A stretch of DNA of 10,630 nt from an archaeon (lineage in GTDB: Archaea > Iainarchaeota > Iainarchaeia > Iainarchaeales > Iainarchaeaceae): assembly GCA_024653865.1 (NCBI GenBank), contig JANLHD010000014.1:1-10630 (forward strand), read 5' to 3'. The notes beneath the pieces are model-generated. The model did no database searches, was not told the DNA's origin, and worked only from the letters and a program-made list of their open reading frames with translations. Below are positions 4,620 to 10,630 of this stretch, piece by piece. The translations under genes were made by a program, and so were the position numbers. The stretch's first letter is position 1. Every line of letters starts with the position of its first letter.

Positions 4620-6353
4620 ATGGCTTTGGAGCTGAAGAAATTAATGTCACCGCAGGGAGCCGCAGCATACTACTTCATTGTGCTAGTGCTTAGTTACTTC
4701 ATTATTGCAGGGTTCGTTCAGGACCCGGCTACCGGCTTTATTATTGGGCAGGCTCCGGAACAGAGGTGCAGCCCCTGGCCTGAGTGCCGCGATTCCGGAG
4801 GCGAAGTTTCGCCAACAGCGCAGTGCGAAGACCACCTTGATAATGACGGCGATGGAAAGTGCGATTATGCGTGGAAAAAAGGTTATTGCTCCGACGGAAG
4901 CATTTTGGGGGATTCTGATTGTGCGAGCAGAAGCGATAACACGGAAGAGAGGGCGTGCAGTGCAGAAACCTGCAATGGAATCGATGATAATTGCGACGGC
5001 GTTGTGGATGACGGAAATATTTGTTCGAGAACGTATTATTGCGATTTGGACAGCGACGGTTATGCGGGCACGAACCAGACAGGAACGTGCAATGTTTACG
5101 GTTGCACTCCGGCGGGATGCATAAATACCCAAGGAAATGACTGCAACGACGCAGATGCCGCAACCAACCCCGGAATAAACGAGTGCTACTACCAGGACGG
5201 AGTTGACAACAACTGCAACGGGGAAGTGGATGAGTGCGCCGCAACTTTGTGCAAGGAACTCTTTCCCGGAACAAACGACCCGAGTGCTGATAGGGTGAAT
5301 GTTGTTTGGGTTGGCCTTGATTTTGCCGACAAGCAGGCATTCATCACAAGGGCAAAGCAGGCGGTGGACCCGAATTCGGATTTCAATACCCTAAGGCCTG
5401 GGCTTTTGGAAATGGAAGTTTACAAGGACAACAAGGGCAAGTTCAATTTCTGGTATATCGACAAGCTTTTTGTGGGGCAGCCAGAACCCTACGGGGGATT
5501 CACGAATTCGGAGGCTTATAGTTACTGCACCGGGCTTTCGAACACCTACCGCGAATTCCTCTCGACAAAATGGTACCGCTCGTACGCGTACTTCGGGGGC
5601 AACGCATTCATTTCGCTAACCTATGACGAGGCTTATTGGCCTTTTGCTTTCGAGCATGAGTTCCAGCACCAATTGCCGGGGCTCGCGGACGAATACACCG
5701 GCACGACAGATGACCGGCCAAGAACCCCCAACTGTGCAAATGATTATGCCCAGGCCCAGCAATGGTGGGGAAACAAGGTCGGCCAGGTCGGCTCCGATGG
5801 GTTCCCGGTGGGGTATTACGGCGGCTGTGCTTATGTTGCGAACAATTACAGGCCAACGCAGTTCAATGTGATGAGTGTGCGCGCGGCAAGAAATCCCGCG
5901 GGCGAATTGGTTTTGGGGAACCTGGGGCTTATCAATGAACTTCACGTGGCAAATTACCTCACGCGCTATTCAGGTTCAACTGGCGGCTCGGGAAGCGCGC
6001 TCATAGTTGAACTCGAGGGCGACGGAGCAAATATCGAATCATACAAAACAGTTTCAACAAAGGCGGCCAACTTCCAGAATCCTGTCGGCAAAAAGGACGG
6101 CAAGTATTCGCTCACAATTAATGCGGGCGGAAAAAAATTCGGGCAGGAATTTGACATTGAGGAAATTGTTATAGTGGATGACTTTGACGAAAACCACACG
6201 AACGCAAGGACAATTGTCACGCCGAAAAAAACAATTACCGTTATAGTGCCACTTGGAAATTCGAGGTTTGACCCGGCAACAGGAACGCTCACCTTGCCCG
6301 AGCAGGCTAGGGTCCCTTTCGAAATCGTGGTTGCCAAAAAAGCGACGAATTAA
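4620..6353 (+). CDS. Membrane-anchored MopE-repeat and M64-like metallopeptidase
   Basis: A 577-residue exported protein. Residues 1-13 are polar, 14-32 form one membrane segment (an uncleaved anchor or signal), and the rest should face outside. Residues 50-211 hold 19 cysteines and acidic loops: DNDGDGKCD (74-82), CNGIDDNCDGVVDDG (118-132), DLDSDGY (142-148), NDCNDAD (173-179) and DGVDNNCNGEVDE (193-205). These match the DGiDNNCDG.vDE repeats of MopE-type metal-binding proteins and EF-hand-like calcium loops. Residues 223-450 look like the M64 (IgA peptidase-type) fold: VNVVWVGLDFADKQAF near its start, then HEFQHQLPGLADEY at 346-359, giving zinc ligands H346 and H350, catalytic E347 and the conserved DEY; NVMS at 416-419 could be a Met-turn. 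Residues 455-577 form a beta-rich tail, possibly an adhesion or pro-domain. Substrate unknown; disulfides and calcium likely stabilise it. Surface protein processing or cell-cell contact is inference. Confidence 0.85.
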   Translation: MALELKKLMSPQGAAAYYFIVLVLSYFIIAGFVQDPATGFIIGQAPEQRCSPWPECRDSGGEVSPTAQCEDHLDNDGDGKCDYAWKKGYCSDGSILGDSDCASRSDNTEERACSAETCNGIDDNCDGVVDDGNICSRTYYCDLDSDGYAGTNQTGTCNVYGCTPAGCINTQGNDCNDADAATNPGINECYYQDGVDNNCNGEVDECAATLCKELFPGTNDPSADRVNVVWVGLDFADKQAFITRAKQAVDPNSDFNTLRPGLLEMEVYKDNKGKFNFWYIDKLFVGQPEPYGGFTNSEAYSYCTGLSNTYREFLSTKWYRSYAYFGGNAFISLTYDEAYWPFAFEHEFQHQLPGLADEYTGTTDDRPRTPNCANDYAQAQQWWGNKVGQVGSDGFPVGYYGGCAYVANNYRPTQFNVMSVRAARNPAGELVLGNLGLINELHVANYLTRYSGSTGGSGSALIVELEGDGANIESYKTVSTKAANFQNPVGKKDGKYSLTINAGGKKFGQEFDIEEIVIVDDFDENHTNARTIVTPKKTITVIVPLGNSRFDPATGTLTLPEQARVPFEIVVAKKATN

Positions 6354-6395
6354 CGCACCCAAATACTCTTATTGATTTGCGCGAAGCATTTCTCT

Positions 6396-7106
6396 ATGAA
6401 GGCAATTGTTCACCCAAGCAACTCACGCGGCTCCGCGGATTATGGCTGGCTCAAAACCAATTATAGCTTCAGTTTCGCGGACTACAACAATCCAGAGCGC
6501 ATGGGCTTTGGCGCCTTGAGGGTTTTGAATGATGACACAATTGCAGGCGCAGGCGGCTTTGATGCGCATTCGCATGATAATATGGAAATCGTGACAATAG
6601 TCCTTGAGGGATCGCTGAAGCACTCAGATTCCATGGGAAACTCGGGGGTCATTCCCGCGGGGGACGTGCAGAAAATGAGCGCGGGCACCGGGGTTGTGCA
6701 CTCGGAAAAGAACGCATCCCAAAAAGAGCCTGTAAAGCTTCTGCAAGCTTGGGTGTATCCGCGCGAAAGCGGTTTGGACCCGAGTTATGGGCAAAAGAGC
6801 TTCAGGGATGTGCAGAAAAAGAACACGCTGGTGACACTGGTGTCGGGTTTTGGGGAAGCAGATGCGCTTCAAATGAACAGCGACGCGCGCTTTCTTTTGG
6901 GAAAACTAGGGAAAGGAGCGAAGGTTTCACACCAGATGCACTCCGAAGGGCAGGGGGCGTATGTTTTTGTCATTTCAGGCAAAATTAGGGTTGCTGGCAA
7001 GGAGCTGGAAAAACGCGATGCCGCCGGGATTTATGAAACCAAAAAAATTGAAATCGAGGCACTTTCGGATTCACAAGTGCTTGTGATAGAAGTTGCGCTC
7101 GGCTAA
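6396..7106 (+). CDS. Pirin family protein (bicupin)
   Basis: A 236-residue pirin, a two-cupin iron protein; some members oxidise quercetin, others act as redox-linked regulators, and the archaeal role is not established. The N-terminal cupin is canonical: SNSRGSADYGWLKTNYSFSF, then MGFGALRVLNDD, GGFDAHSHDNMEIVT, EGSLKHSDSMGN and GDVQKMSAGTGVVHSEKNAS. The four iron ligands of human pirin (H56, H58, H101, E103) match H58, H60, H102 and E104 here, so metal binding should be intact. A second cupin-like half follows (about 135-236). Length is normal for the family. An in-frame TTG at 6372 would add eight residues (ICAKHFS and the initiator), but the ATG at 6396 matches the family start and lies at leaderless distance from an AT-rich element at about 6361-6374. 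It is a stand-alone gene. Confidence 0.95.
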   Translation: MKAIVHPSNSRGSADYGWLKTNYSFSFADYNNPERMGFGALRVLNDDTIAGAGGFDAHSHDNMEIVTIVLEGSLKHSDSMGNSGVIPAGDVQKMSAGTGVVHSEKNASQKEPVKLLQAWVYPRESGLDPSYGQKSFRDVQKKNTLVTLVSGFGEADALQMNSDARFLLGKLGKGAKVSHQMHSEGQGAYVFVISGKIRVAGKELEKRDAAGIYETKKIEIEALSDSQVLVIEVALG

Positions 7107-7118
7107 GCTTCTACCAAA

Positions 7119-7128
7119 GCAATAAATT
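7119..7128 (+). promoter_or_regulatory. TATA-like box of the 7150 gene
   Basis: GCAATAAATT ends 21 bases before the ATG at 7150 in the 43-base gap after the pirin gene. No ribosome binding site is seen. Confidence 0.35.
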
Positions 7129-7149
7129 CTGCCTTGCCCTTTCATTTTC

Positions 7150-7497
7150 ATGGCAAAGGCAAGGATTCCGGTTAGGCGGGAAAAACCAATTAGCCACCCT
7201 TTTGAACAATACGCAAGAAAGGACAGGGAACTTTCAGAAGCGGTTTTGGCGCTCGAAAAACTTGACGCGCTCGATGCAAAGGCGATTTTTCCCGCAATGA
7301 AAATCGTGTGGGGCACACAGCTTCTTAGAAATAATGCGCGCTGGAAAAAAACCGGCGAAACGCAAATGCCACACATCAACGGCAAGCGCCTGGATTTTAT
7401 GGAGGTCCCGGAACTCAAAAGGGCTTTTTCCGACTGGATACTGAATACTTACGAGAGAAAGAGGCGCTCGTGGGAAACAAAAAAGAAAAGCGCGTGA
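7150..7497 (+). CDS. Unrecognised small basic protein, 115 aa
   Basis: I do not recognise this 115-residue protein. It is basic and predicted mostly helical: an N-terminal stretch MAKARIPVRREKPISHPFEQY, a charged helix at about 22-45 (RKDRELSEAVLALEKLDALD), then KIVWGTQLLRNNARWKKTGE (51-70), and a C-terminal helix LKRAFSDWILNTYERKRRSWE (89-109). The tryptophan-rich basic helices would suit RNA or protein binding. There is no membrane segment or signal. It ends 56 bases before the next start (7554), and a TTTTTAGG element there suggests that the next gene is transcribed separately. Codon use matches its neighbours, and the opposite-strand frames are less convincing. Confidence 0.72.
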   Translation: MAKARIPVRREKPISHPFEQYARKDRELSEAVLALEKLDALDAKAIFPAMKIVWGTQLLRNNARWKKTGETQMPHINGKRLDFMEVPELKRAFSDWILNTYERKRRSWETKKKSA

Positions 7498-7522
7498 TGC
7501 CCTTTTGGCGAAGGGTGGAAGA

Positions 7523-7530
7523 TTTTTAGG
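7523..7530 (+). promoter_or_regulatory. TATA-like box of the 7554 gene
   Basis: TTTTTAGG ends 23 bases before the ATG at 7554. It is a weak match, listed because it falls at the spacing used by nearly all genes here. Confidence 0.25.
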
Positions 7531-7553
7531 AAGTTAAGCCTGAAAATATTGGA

Positions 7554-8138
7554 ATGCCGCAAGCAAAAAACGAGGCAGGGCAGGATAAGGAGCTTAAGGT
7601 GGAGAATGAACGCCAAAGGCTGCTTGACCGCAGCAAAGTGAGCCTCATAATAGACCACTATGACGACATTTTTTCGGATTTCGATTCACGGCCCTATTCA
7701 CACAGGTCGCTTTCAGACGACTTCTTAATCGAGGCAAAGAAGGTTGCGCGTGACACAAGCGAGGGTATTGCGGAAATTAGGTTCATGGTTCCCCAAGTTG
7801 CGAGAAATATTGGCAATGAAGCCGTGATAAAAAAGAGGCTAAAGGCACATTTCAAAAAGCACGCCGAAATGCTAAGCCAGGAAATTGGCAGTGCCAAAAA
7901 AGAGGGAATGATTTTTGCCTCGGGCGGATTTGTGATGATGGTTATCGCGGCACTCATAAGCATCAATGAATTCGGGGGAATATTTTTTGTGATTCTTTCG
8001 GTCCTGCTAGAGCCTGCCGGATGGTTCACGGTGTGGTTTGGCCTTGATTCGATTTTTTATGCCCAAAGGGACAAGTATGTGGAACTAGATTTCTACCGAA
8101 AACTCGGGAAAACCGAAATCATTTTCGAGCCGTTCTGA
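7554..8138 (+). CDS. Conserved two-helix membrane protein of unknown function
   Basis: A 194-residue protein. The N-terminal two thirds are soluble and charged: YDDIFSDFDSRPYS at 36-49 followed by LSDDFLIEAKK (53-63), then a helical part with IRFMVPQVARNIGNEAVIKK (75-94) and RLKAHFKKHAEM (95-106). Two membrane segments follow at about 118-136 and 141-162, with LLEPAGWFTVWFGLD (151-165) spanning the end of the second, and a C-terminal cytoplasmic-type tail with ELDFYRKL (177-184). I recall the combination of a DIFSDFD.RPYS..LSDDFL motif with an LEPAGWF segment from uncharacterised proteins in diverse bacteria and archaea, but cannot name the family. Strong motif conservation near the N-terminus suggests a binding or enzymatic surface at the membrane. 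The gene has its own weak TATA-like box. Confidence 0.82.
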   Translation: MPQAKNEAGQDKELKVENERQRLLDRSKVSLIIDHYDDIFSDFDSRPYSHRSLSDDFLIEAKKVARDTSEGIAEIRFMVPQVARNIGNEAVIKKRLKAHFKKHAEMLSQEIGSAKKEGMIFASGGFVMMVIAALISINEFGGIFFVILSVLLEPAGWFTVWFGLDSIFYAQRDKYVELDFYRKLGKTEIIFEPF

Positions 8139-8157
8139 AAGCGAAATAGCGGGGAAA

Positions 8158-8168
8158 AAATAAATACT
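8158..8168 (+). promoter_or_regulatory. TATA-like box of the 8189 gene
   Basis: AAATAAATACT, preceded by a purine-rich GGGGAAA stretch that fits a BRE, ends 20 bases before the ATG at 8189. It supports a leaderless message. Confidence 0.45.
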
Positions 8169-8188
8169 CCGGGGAGCATTCTTTTATC

Positions 8189-8656
8189 ATGGCGCCAAGA
8201 ATTGGAAAAAAACTCCGCACCGTGGCGGCGGCCGCGCTCATGACAGGGGCATTGGCTATGGCGGGGCATGAATATGACAAGTATGCAAGGGATGCGCGCG
8301 AATACCAAAAAATGAGAACCGAACTCGCCCTTGTGGGCCATCCTTTTGCAAATACCGGAGTCGAGGGGTTGCTTCGCGGACTCCACACAGGGCAAGCCAA
8401 GAGCGCGGTTCAAAGATTTGAGGCAATGGCAAAAAAAGACCCTCTTCTCTCCCTTCACATTGGATTGGGCGAAATGAGAAGGGAAATTGATTACACAAAA
8501 AACTTTATTGCCGAGCTTGATTCGGGAAAATATCCGCAGCTTTCTGATAGGAAATTTCTGAGAAATGAACTTGTCACCGCGTTGGGAATTTATGAACAAA
8601 TGCTAACAAGCGGCGAAAATGTGTATAATAAACGCAAGGCAGAGATGCAAAAATAA
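8189..8656 (+). CDS. Exported or anchored protein of unknown function, 155 aa
   Basis: The N-terminus has signal-peptide form: a basic n-region (RIGKKLR, 4-10), a hydrophobic stretch TVAAAALMTGALAMAG (11-26) and an A-x-A site (A23-M-A25) that would allow cleavage before G26. Without cleavage it would be a single-pass anchor. The remaining 130 residues are charged and helical: EYDKYARDAREYQKMRTEL (28-46), a GHPFANTGVEGLLRGLHTG loop (50-68), then AVQRFEAMAKK, IGLGEMRREIDYTKNFIAEL and a last helix ending KRKAEMQK. I do not recognise a family. A mainly helical, possibly coiled-coil extracytoplasmic domain is what the sequence shows. Its neighbour at 7554 is also a membrane protein, but separate promoters argue against an operon. 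Confidence 0.75.
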   Translation: MAPRIGKKLRTVAAAALMTGALAMAGHEYDKYARDAREYQKMRTELALVGHPFANTGVEGLLRGLHTGQAKSAVQRFEAMAKKDPLLSLHIGLGEMRREIDYTKNFIAELDSGKYPQLSDRKFLRNELVTALGIYEQMLTSGENVYNKRKAEMQK

Positions 8657-8675
8657 GTTGGCTTTTCAGTTGAAA

Positions 8676-8703
8676 AAATTGAAGAATTTCAATTTATTTT
8701 TTT
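8676..8703. terminator. Bidirectional terminator between convergent genes
   Basis: AAATTGAA (8676-8683) and TTCAATTT (8688-8695) make a perfect 8-base stem with a GAAT loop. T7 follows on the plus strand (8697-8703), and the A-run at 8673-8678 gives T6 on the minus strand. It sits between the ends of the 8189 (+) and 8694 (-) genes and overlaps the minus gene's stop codon. Confidence 0.6.
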
Positions 8704-9158
8704 CTTAACCTTAGCCTCAAATTTTTTCCAGCCGAGGTTACGCGCGCGCGAAATGACCTCTTCGCCTTATTCGCAACTATTGCCTGAACCGCCCCAGGAA
8801 AAACCTTTTTTATGCTTTCCAACGGCAGTTTTCTCAAAGAAAGGCTTCCTTGCATTCCAACTATTTCAAGAACTTCAATCATTTCAGGGTTATCCCTAGA
8901 GCGCAACAAAATGTTCCTTCGAATTCCGCCGCGGGCGGAAACAACCAATATGCCATGCTCTGGAAGTTTTTTCACGCCAAGATATTCAGAAAGGGCTTTG
9001 CGCACCTCGGACTTGAATCTTCGATGTTTTCCCTTTAGGTATAGAGGGGTTATGTAATTGGCGTAACCCACATTCGCCGCAACGTTTTTCAGGACGGCTT
9101 GAACCATATCCGGAGAAATATTTGGCTCTCCCGCATTCGAATTTCTGGGCGAATCCAT
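8694..9158 (-). CDS. Unrecognised basic protein, 154 aa
   Basis: I do not recognise this 154-residue protein, the only minus-strand gene apart from NFACT. After a short polar N-terminus (MDSPRNSNAGEPNISPD) comes a helical part (MVQAVLKNVAANVGYANYIT, 18-37), a basic segment LKGKHRRFKSEVRKALSEYL (41-60), a beta-rich middle with HGILVVSARGGIRRNILLRS (68-87) and MIEVLEIVGMQGSLSLRKLP (93-112), and a strongly basic C-terminus (KAKRSFRARVTSAGKNLRLR at 131-150, ending LRKK). The shape suits a small RNA- or DNA-binding protein, but that is inference. No membrane segment. The ATG at 9158 is 22 bases from a TATA-like box on the same strand. It is divergent from the 52-residue gene at 9245. Confidence 0.75.
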   Translation of the reverse strand: MDSPRNSNAGEPNISPDMVQAVLKNVAANVGYANYITPLYLKGKHRRFKSEVRKALSEYLGVKKLPEHGILVVSARGGIRRNILLRSRDNPEMIEVLEIVGMQGSLSLRKLPLESIKKVFPGAVQAIVANKAKRSFRARVTSAGKNLRLRLRKK

Positions 9159-9180
9159 AGGAAAGGTTGCCCCAGGTTCA

Positions 9181-9188
9181 ATTTTAAC
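9181..9188 (-). promoter_or_regulatory. TATA-like box of the minus-strand 154-residue gene
   Basis: On the minus strand this reads TTAAAATT within GGTTAAAATTGAACC, ending 22 bases before the ATG at 9158. The flanking GGTT/AACC arms make a short inverted repeat around the box. Confidence 0.4.
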
Positions 9189-9212
9189 CTTTGCGGAAAT
9201 TTTGGGGGCAAA

Positions 9213-9220
9213 GTTTTAAC
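9213..9220 (+). promoter_or_regulatory. TATA-like box of the 52-residue gene
   Basis: GTTTTAAC ends 24 bases before the ATG at 9245. With the minus-strand box about 30 bases away, the two divergent genes share an 86-base promoter region. Confidence 0.35.
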
Positions 9221-9244
9221 TCCAAAAAAGGCGAATATTATGTC

Positions 9245-9403
9245 ATGCCAAATTTTAATGCTGAATGGCATTTGCGTTACAAGATGCCCAAGAACGCAAA
9301 CATCGACCAGAGAATAGACTGGCACATTAGGCACGAGAAGAACTGCAACTGCATGCCAATACCCGAAAAGGTGAGGGAAGCGATGGCAAAAAAAGGGTTT
9401 TAA
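9245..9403 (+). CDS. Small conserved-type protein with CxC motif, 52 aa
   Basis: A 52-residue protein, MPNFNAEWHLRYKMPKNANI followed by DQRIDWHIRHEKNCNCMPIP and EKVREAMAKKGF. The pattern MPKNA...QRI.WH..H.KNC.C.PIP.K resembles short uncharacterised proteins I have seen in other prokaryotes, but I cannot name a family. Two cysteines (C-N-C) and four histidines in 52 residues make metal binding conceivable. An in-frame upstream start at 9191 would add 18 residues that lie across the TATA-like box, so the ATG at 9245 is preferred. It ends 40 bases before the next gene, which has its own TATA-like box. Confidence 0.7.
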   Translation: MPNFNAEWHLRYKMPKNANIDQRIDWHIRHEKNCNCMPIPEKVREAMAKKGF

Positions 9404-9415
9404 TTAAACAAAATG

Positions 9416-9423
9416 TTATAAAA
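9416..9423 (+). promoter_or_regulatory. TATA box of the 79-residue gene
   Basis: TTATAAAA ends 20 bases before the ATG at 9444, a close match to the archaeal TATA consensus at the leaderless spacing. Confidence 0.5.
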
Positions 9424-9443
9424 AATTGTGATTTCTTTTTTGC

Positions 9444-9683
9444 ATGCCGAAAAAACCTGTTCCAAAAATCAATGAAGCGCACAAAAGGCTTCTTGCCATG
9501 CGAATAGGGGCACTTGAGCGCGAAGTGCTCGCGACCAAAGGAATCAGAAGGAACAACCCAAACTTCAACCTCGCCAAATTTGTAAAAACGCACAGGCAAC
9601 TGGCGGCTTACAAGGCGTGGCACAAAACAGGAAAGCCGCCCTCGTATCTTGTGCGCGAAAATGTTTCCGAAGAAAAAAAGTGA
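9444..9683 (+). CDS. Unrecognised small basic protein, 79 aa
   Basis: I do not recognise this 79-residue protein. It is basic and helical: PKINEAHKRLLAMRIGALER (7-26) forms an amphipathic helix, followed by a basic loop ATKGIRRNNPNFNL (30-43), a second helix AKFVKTHRQLAAYKAWHKTG (44-63) and a short polar tail ending SEEKK. Two helices joined by an Arg/Asn-rich turn would suit nucleic-acid or ribosome binding, though charge is the only evidence. It has a good TATA box and codon use like its neighbours. The next gene (9728) again has its own TATA-like element, so this cluster is a run of single-gene units and not an operon. Confidence 0.7.
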   Translation: MPKKPVPKINEAHKRLLAMRIGALEREVLATKGIRRNNPNFNLAKFVKTHRQLAAYKAWHKTGKPPSYLVRENVSEEKK

Positions 9684-9694
9684 AAACGAGCCGC

Positions 9695-9703
9695 TTTATT
9701 TAA
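9695..9703 (+). promoter_or_regulatory. TATA box of the 211-residue gene
   Basis: TTTATTTAA ends 24 bases before the ATG at 9728. A T8 run lies directly before the start codon (9720-9727), so the leader, if any, would be only a few U residues. Confidence 0.5.
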
Positions 9704-9727
9704 CCTGAATGCACATTACTTTTTTTT

Positions 9728-10363
9728 ATGCAGCAAGAAATTGACAGGTTGACGGATTCGTGCATTAGGTTCATAACTCTGGGCACCAACATGCCAATAG
9801 CGGACATTGACAAGTTCCAGGAAATCATCCAGGCAGAGGCGCGCAAAAAAAAGTTTGACCTGCACAGCAAACTCGAGAGCCCATCCGCGCTTTTGAATGC
9901 CGCATTCGAACTGCACCTAATAAAGCAGCAAGCGCAACTTGGGTTTGTGGAACGCCACGGTCTTTTGATTAGGATTCAGTCATCTCTAATGGCGCTAGCG
10001 CACACGGACCCCGCGGGCTTTCGGGAAGTGAAAACCCTTTGGCTGGACAAGCCGTTTGCGGAAAGGGAGGCGTTTCTCAAGGACCACGCTACCTTTGCAA
10101 GCATTACCCCAAAACTCTTGGAGGCGCACACGAAAAAAAATTCACTCCTAATGGAACTGCACACTGTTTCCGGCAACAAGGCGGGCGCAATTAAAAGAAG
10201 GCTAAGGCGCCTCGAAGCCGACATGATTCATATGAGGGAGCAAATCGAGAGCGTAATCAAAACAGAGCTTGGCGCGGCGACAAGGCACGCAAAGCAAACC
10301 ACCGCCAATGCCAGGCATTTGCCAAAAAAAGAGCCCAAAATTCCGCCGAGAAGAAGGCGTTAA
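9728..10363 (+). CDS. Unrecognised helical protein with basic tail, 211 aa
   Basis: I do not recognise this 211-residue protein. It is predicted to be almost entirely helical, with no membrane segment or signal. Visible parts: an N-terminal helical region (1-45) with DIDKFQEIIQAEARKKKFD, a central region (50-145) with LLNAAFELHLIKQQAQLGFV and LWLDKPFAEREAFLKDH, a likely coiled coil at about 150-182 (KRRLRRLEADMIHMREQIES at 156-175), and a disordered basic tail ending KKEPKIPPRRRR. The tail resembles nucleic-acid-binding extensions of ribosome- or chromatin-associated proteins. The single cysteine (C12) and histidine content give no enzyme motif. It has its own TATA box and precedes the VOC gene, which also has a separate promoter. 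Confidence 0.75.
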   Translation: MQQEIDRLTDSCIRFITLGTNMPIADIDKFQEIIQAEARKKKFDLHSKLESPSALLNAAFELHLIKQQAQLGFVERHGLLIRIQSSLMALAHTDPAGFREVKTLWLDKPFAEREAFLKDHATFASITPKLLEAHTKKNSLLMELHTVSGNKAGAIKRRLRRLEADMIHMREQIESVIKTELGAATRHAKQTTANARHLPKKEPKIPPRRRR

Positions 10364-10373
10364 TTTCCAACTT

Positions 10374-10383
10374 GTTTTTTAAT
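10374..10383 (+). promoter_or_regulatory. TATA-like box of the VOC gene
   Basis: The AT-rich TTTTTTAATT stretch ends 22 bases before the ATG at 10406, matching the spacing used elsewhere in the window. Confidence 0.35.
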
Positions 10384-10405
10384 TCCAAAAAAACAAAGTA
10401 TTATT

Positions 10406-10630
10406 ATGGAAAAAATTGATTCCAAAACAAGCATTGGGCATGTGCGCCTCAAGGTTTCCGACCTTGAGAGGGCGGTGCAGTTTTACTCCAAAGTCCTTGG
10501 ATTTGAAGTCACGAGCCGCATCGGGGATAGTGCGGCGTTCTTGTCGGCGGGCGGTTATCACCATCACATCGGGCTAAATACGTGGGAGAGCAAGGGAGCA
10601 AAACCCGCACCTCTACATAACACGGGGTTG
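10406..10630 (+). CDS. VOC-family (glyoxalase/extradiol dioxygenase fold) protein, N-terminal part
   Basis: The first 75 codons of a vicinal oxygen chelate protein that continues beyond the window. The start of the fold is clear: IGHVRLKVSDLERAVQFYSK with VLGFEV gives the first beta-alpha-beta unit, and GGYHHHIGLNTWESKGAKP (49-67) is the metal-site strand seen in CatE-like catechol-2,3-dioxygenase family members. H12 and the HHH at 52-54 are candidate metal ligands. The family includes glyoxalase I, extradiol dioxygenases and antibiotic-resistance proteins, so the substrate cannot be told from half a gene. The CatE-like HHHIGLNTW form suggests the two-module type of about 280 residues. It has a TATA-like box 22 bases upstream and no ribosome binding site. 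Confidence 0.9.
   Translation, partial: MEKIDSKTSIGHVRLKVSDLERAVQFYSKVLGFEVTSRIGDSAAFLSAGGYHHHIGLNTWESKGAKPAPLHNTGL

Noticed and set aside
4705..5340. Long open frames on both strands inside the MopE-like region (up to 199 residues)
   Set aside because: They are shadows of the cysteine- and aspartate-rich plus-strand frame; their translations are low-complexity and match no family, whereas the main frame carries clear motifs.
6372..6395. TTG start extending the pirin gene by eight residues
   Set aside because: The added residues are absent from pirin family starts, and the ATG at 6396 lies at the usual distance from an AT-rich promoter element.
8736..8750. Alternating CGCGCG stretch as a possible Z-DNA or repeat element
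   Set aside because: It is short, lies inside the minus-strand coding sequence, and is explained by Arg/Ala codons.
9191..9244. Upstream start for the 52-residue protein
   Set aside because: The extension crosses the probable TATA-like element and encodes residues unlike the compact conserved-looking core that begins at 9245.

Overview
The window reads as a gene-dense piece of an archaeal chromosome, most likely from a small-genome DPANN-type lineage; a Diapherotrites/Micrarchaeota-like source is a guess. Archaeal markers are a class III signal peptide (pilin-like) protein, an archaeal-style fused CoaBC, a PRC-barrel tail, an NFACT-family protein, and start codons that mostly lie 20-25 bases after a TATA-like box with no ribosome binding site, as in leaderless archaeal transcripts. 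No tRNA, rRNA, CRISPR array, insertion sequence or prophage gene was seen.

Layout. Positions 1-89 hold the end of a PRC-barrel-like gene (+). It converges on an NFACT (RqcH/Tae2-like) gene (-) that stops before the catalytic-type NFACT-R domain. That gene is divergent from a 51-residue class III signal peptide protein, and the two appear to share one TATA element exactly midway between their start codons. Then come coaBC (4'-phosphopantetheine synthesis, CoA pathway), two unrecognised basic proteins, and a 51-residue protein resembling half of a SWIB/MDM2 domain. That small gene is the only one with a clear Shine-Dalgarno site, and it is framed by a palindrome before its promoter and another across its stop codon. 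A six-helix membrane protein follows, then a 577-residue membrane-anchored, cysteine-rich protein joining MopE-like acidic metal-binding repeats to an M64-like metallopeptidase domain, then a pirin with all four iron ligands.

From 7150 to 10363 the window is mostly lineage-restricted small proteins: a 115-residue protein, a conserved two-helix membrane protein, a secreted or anchored 155-residue protein, a 154-residue basic protein on the minus strand, and 52-, 79- and 211-residue proteins. The last gene, a VOC-family (glyoxalase/extradiol dioxygenase fold) protein, runs off the right edge.

Most genes carry their own promoter, so there is little operon structure. No clear multi-gene defence or metabolic system was found. 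The most unusual items are the half-SWIB gene with its flanking palindromes, the MopE-M64 surface protease, the shortened NFACT protein and the shared divergent TATA box.
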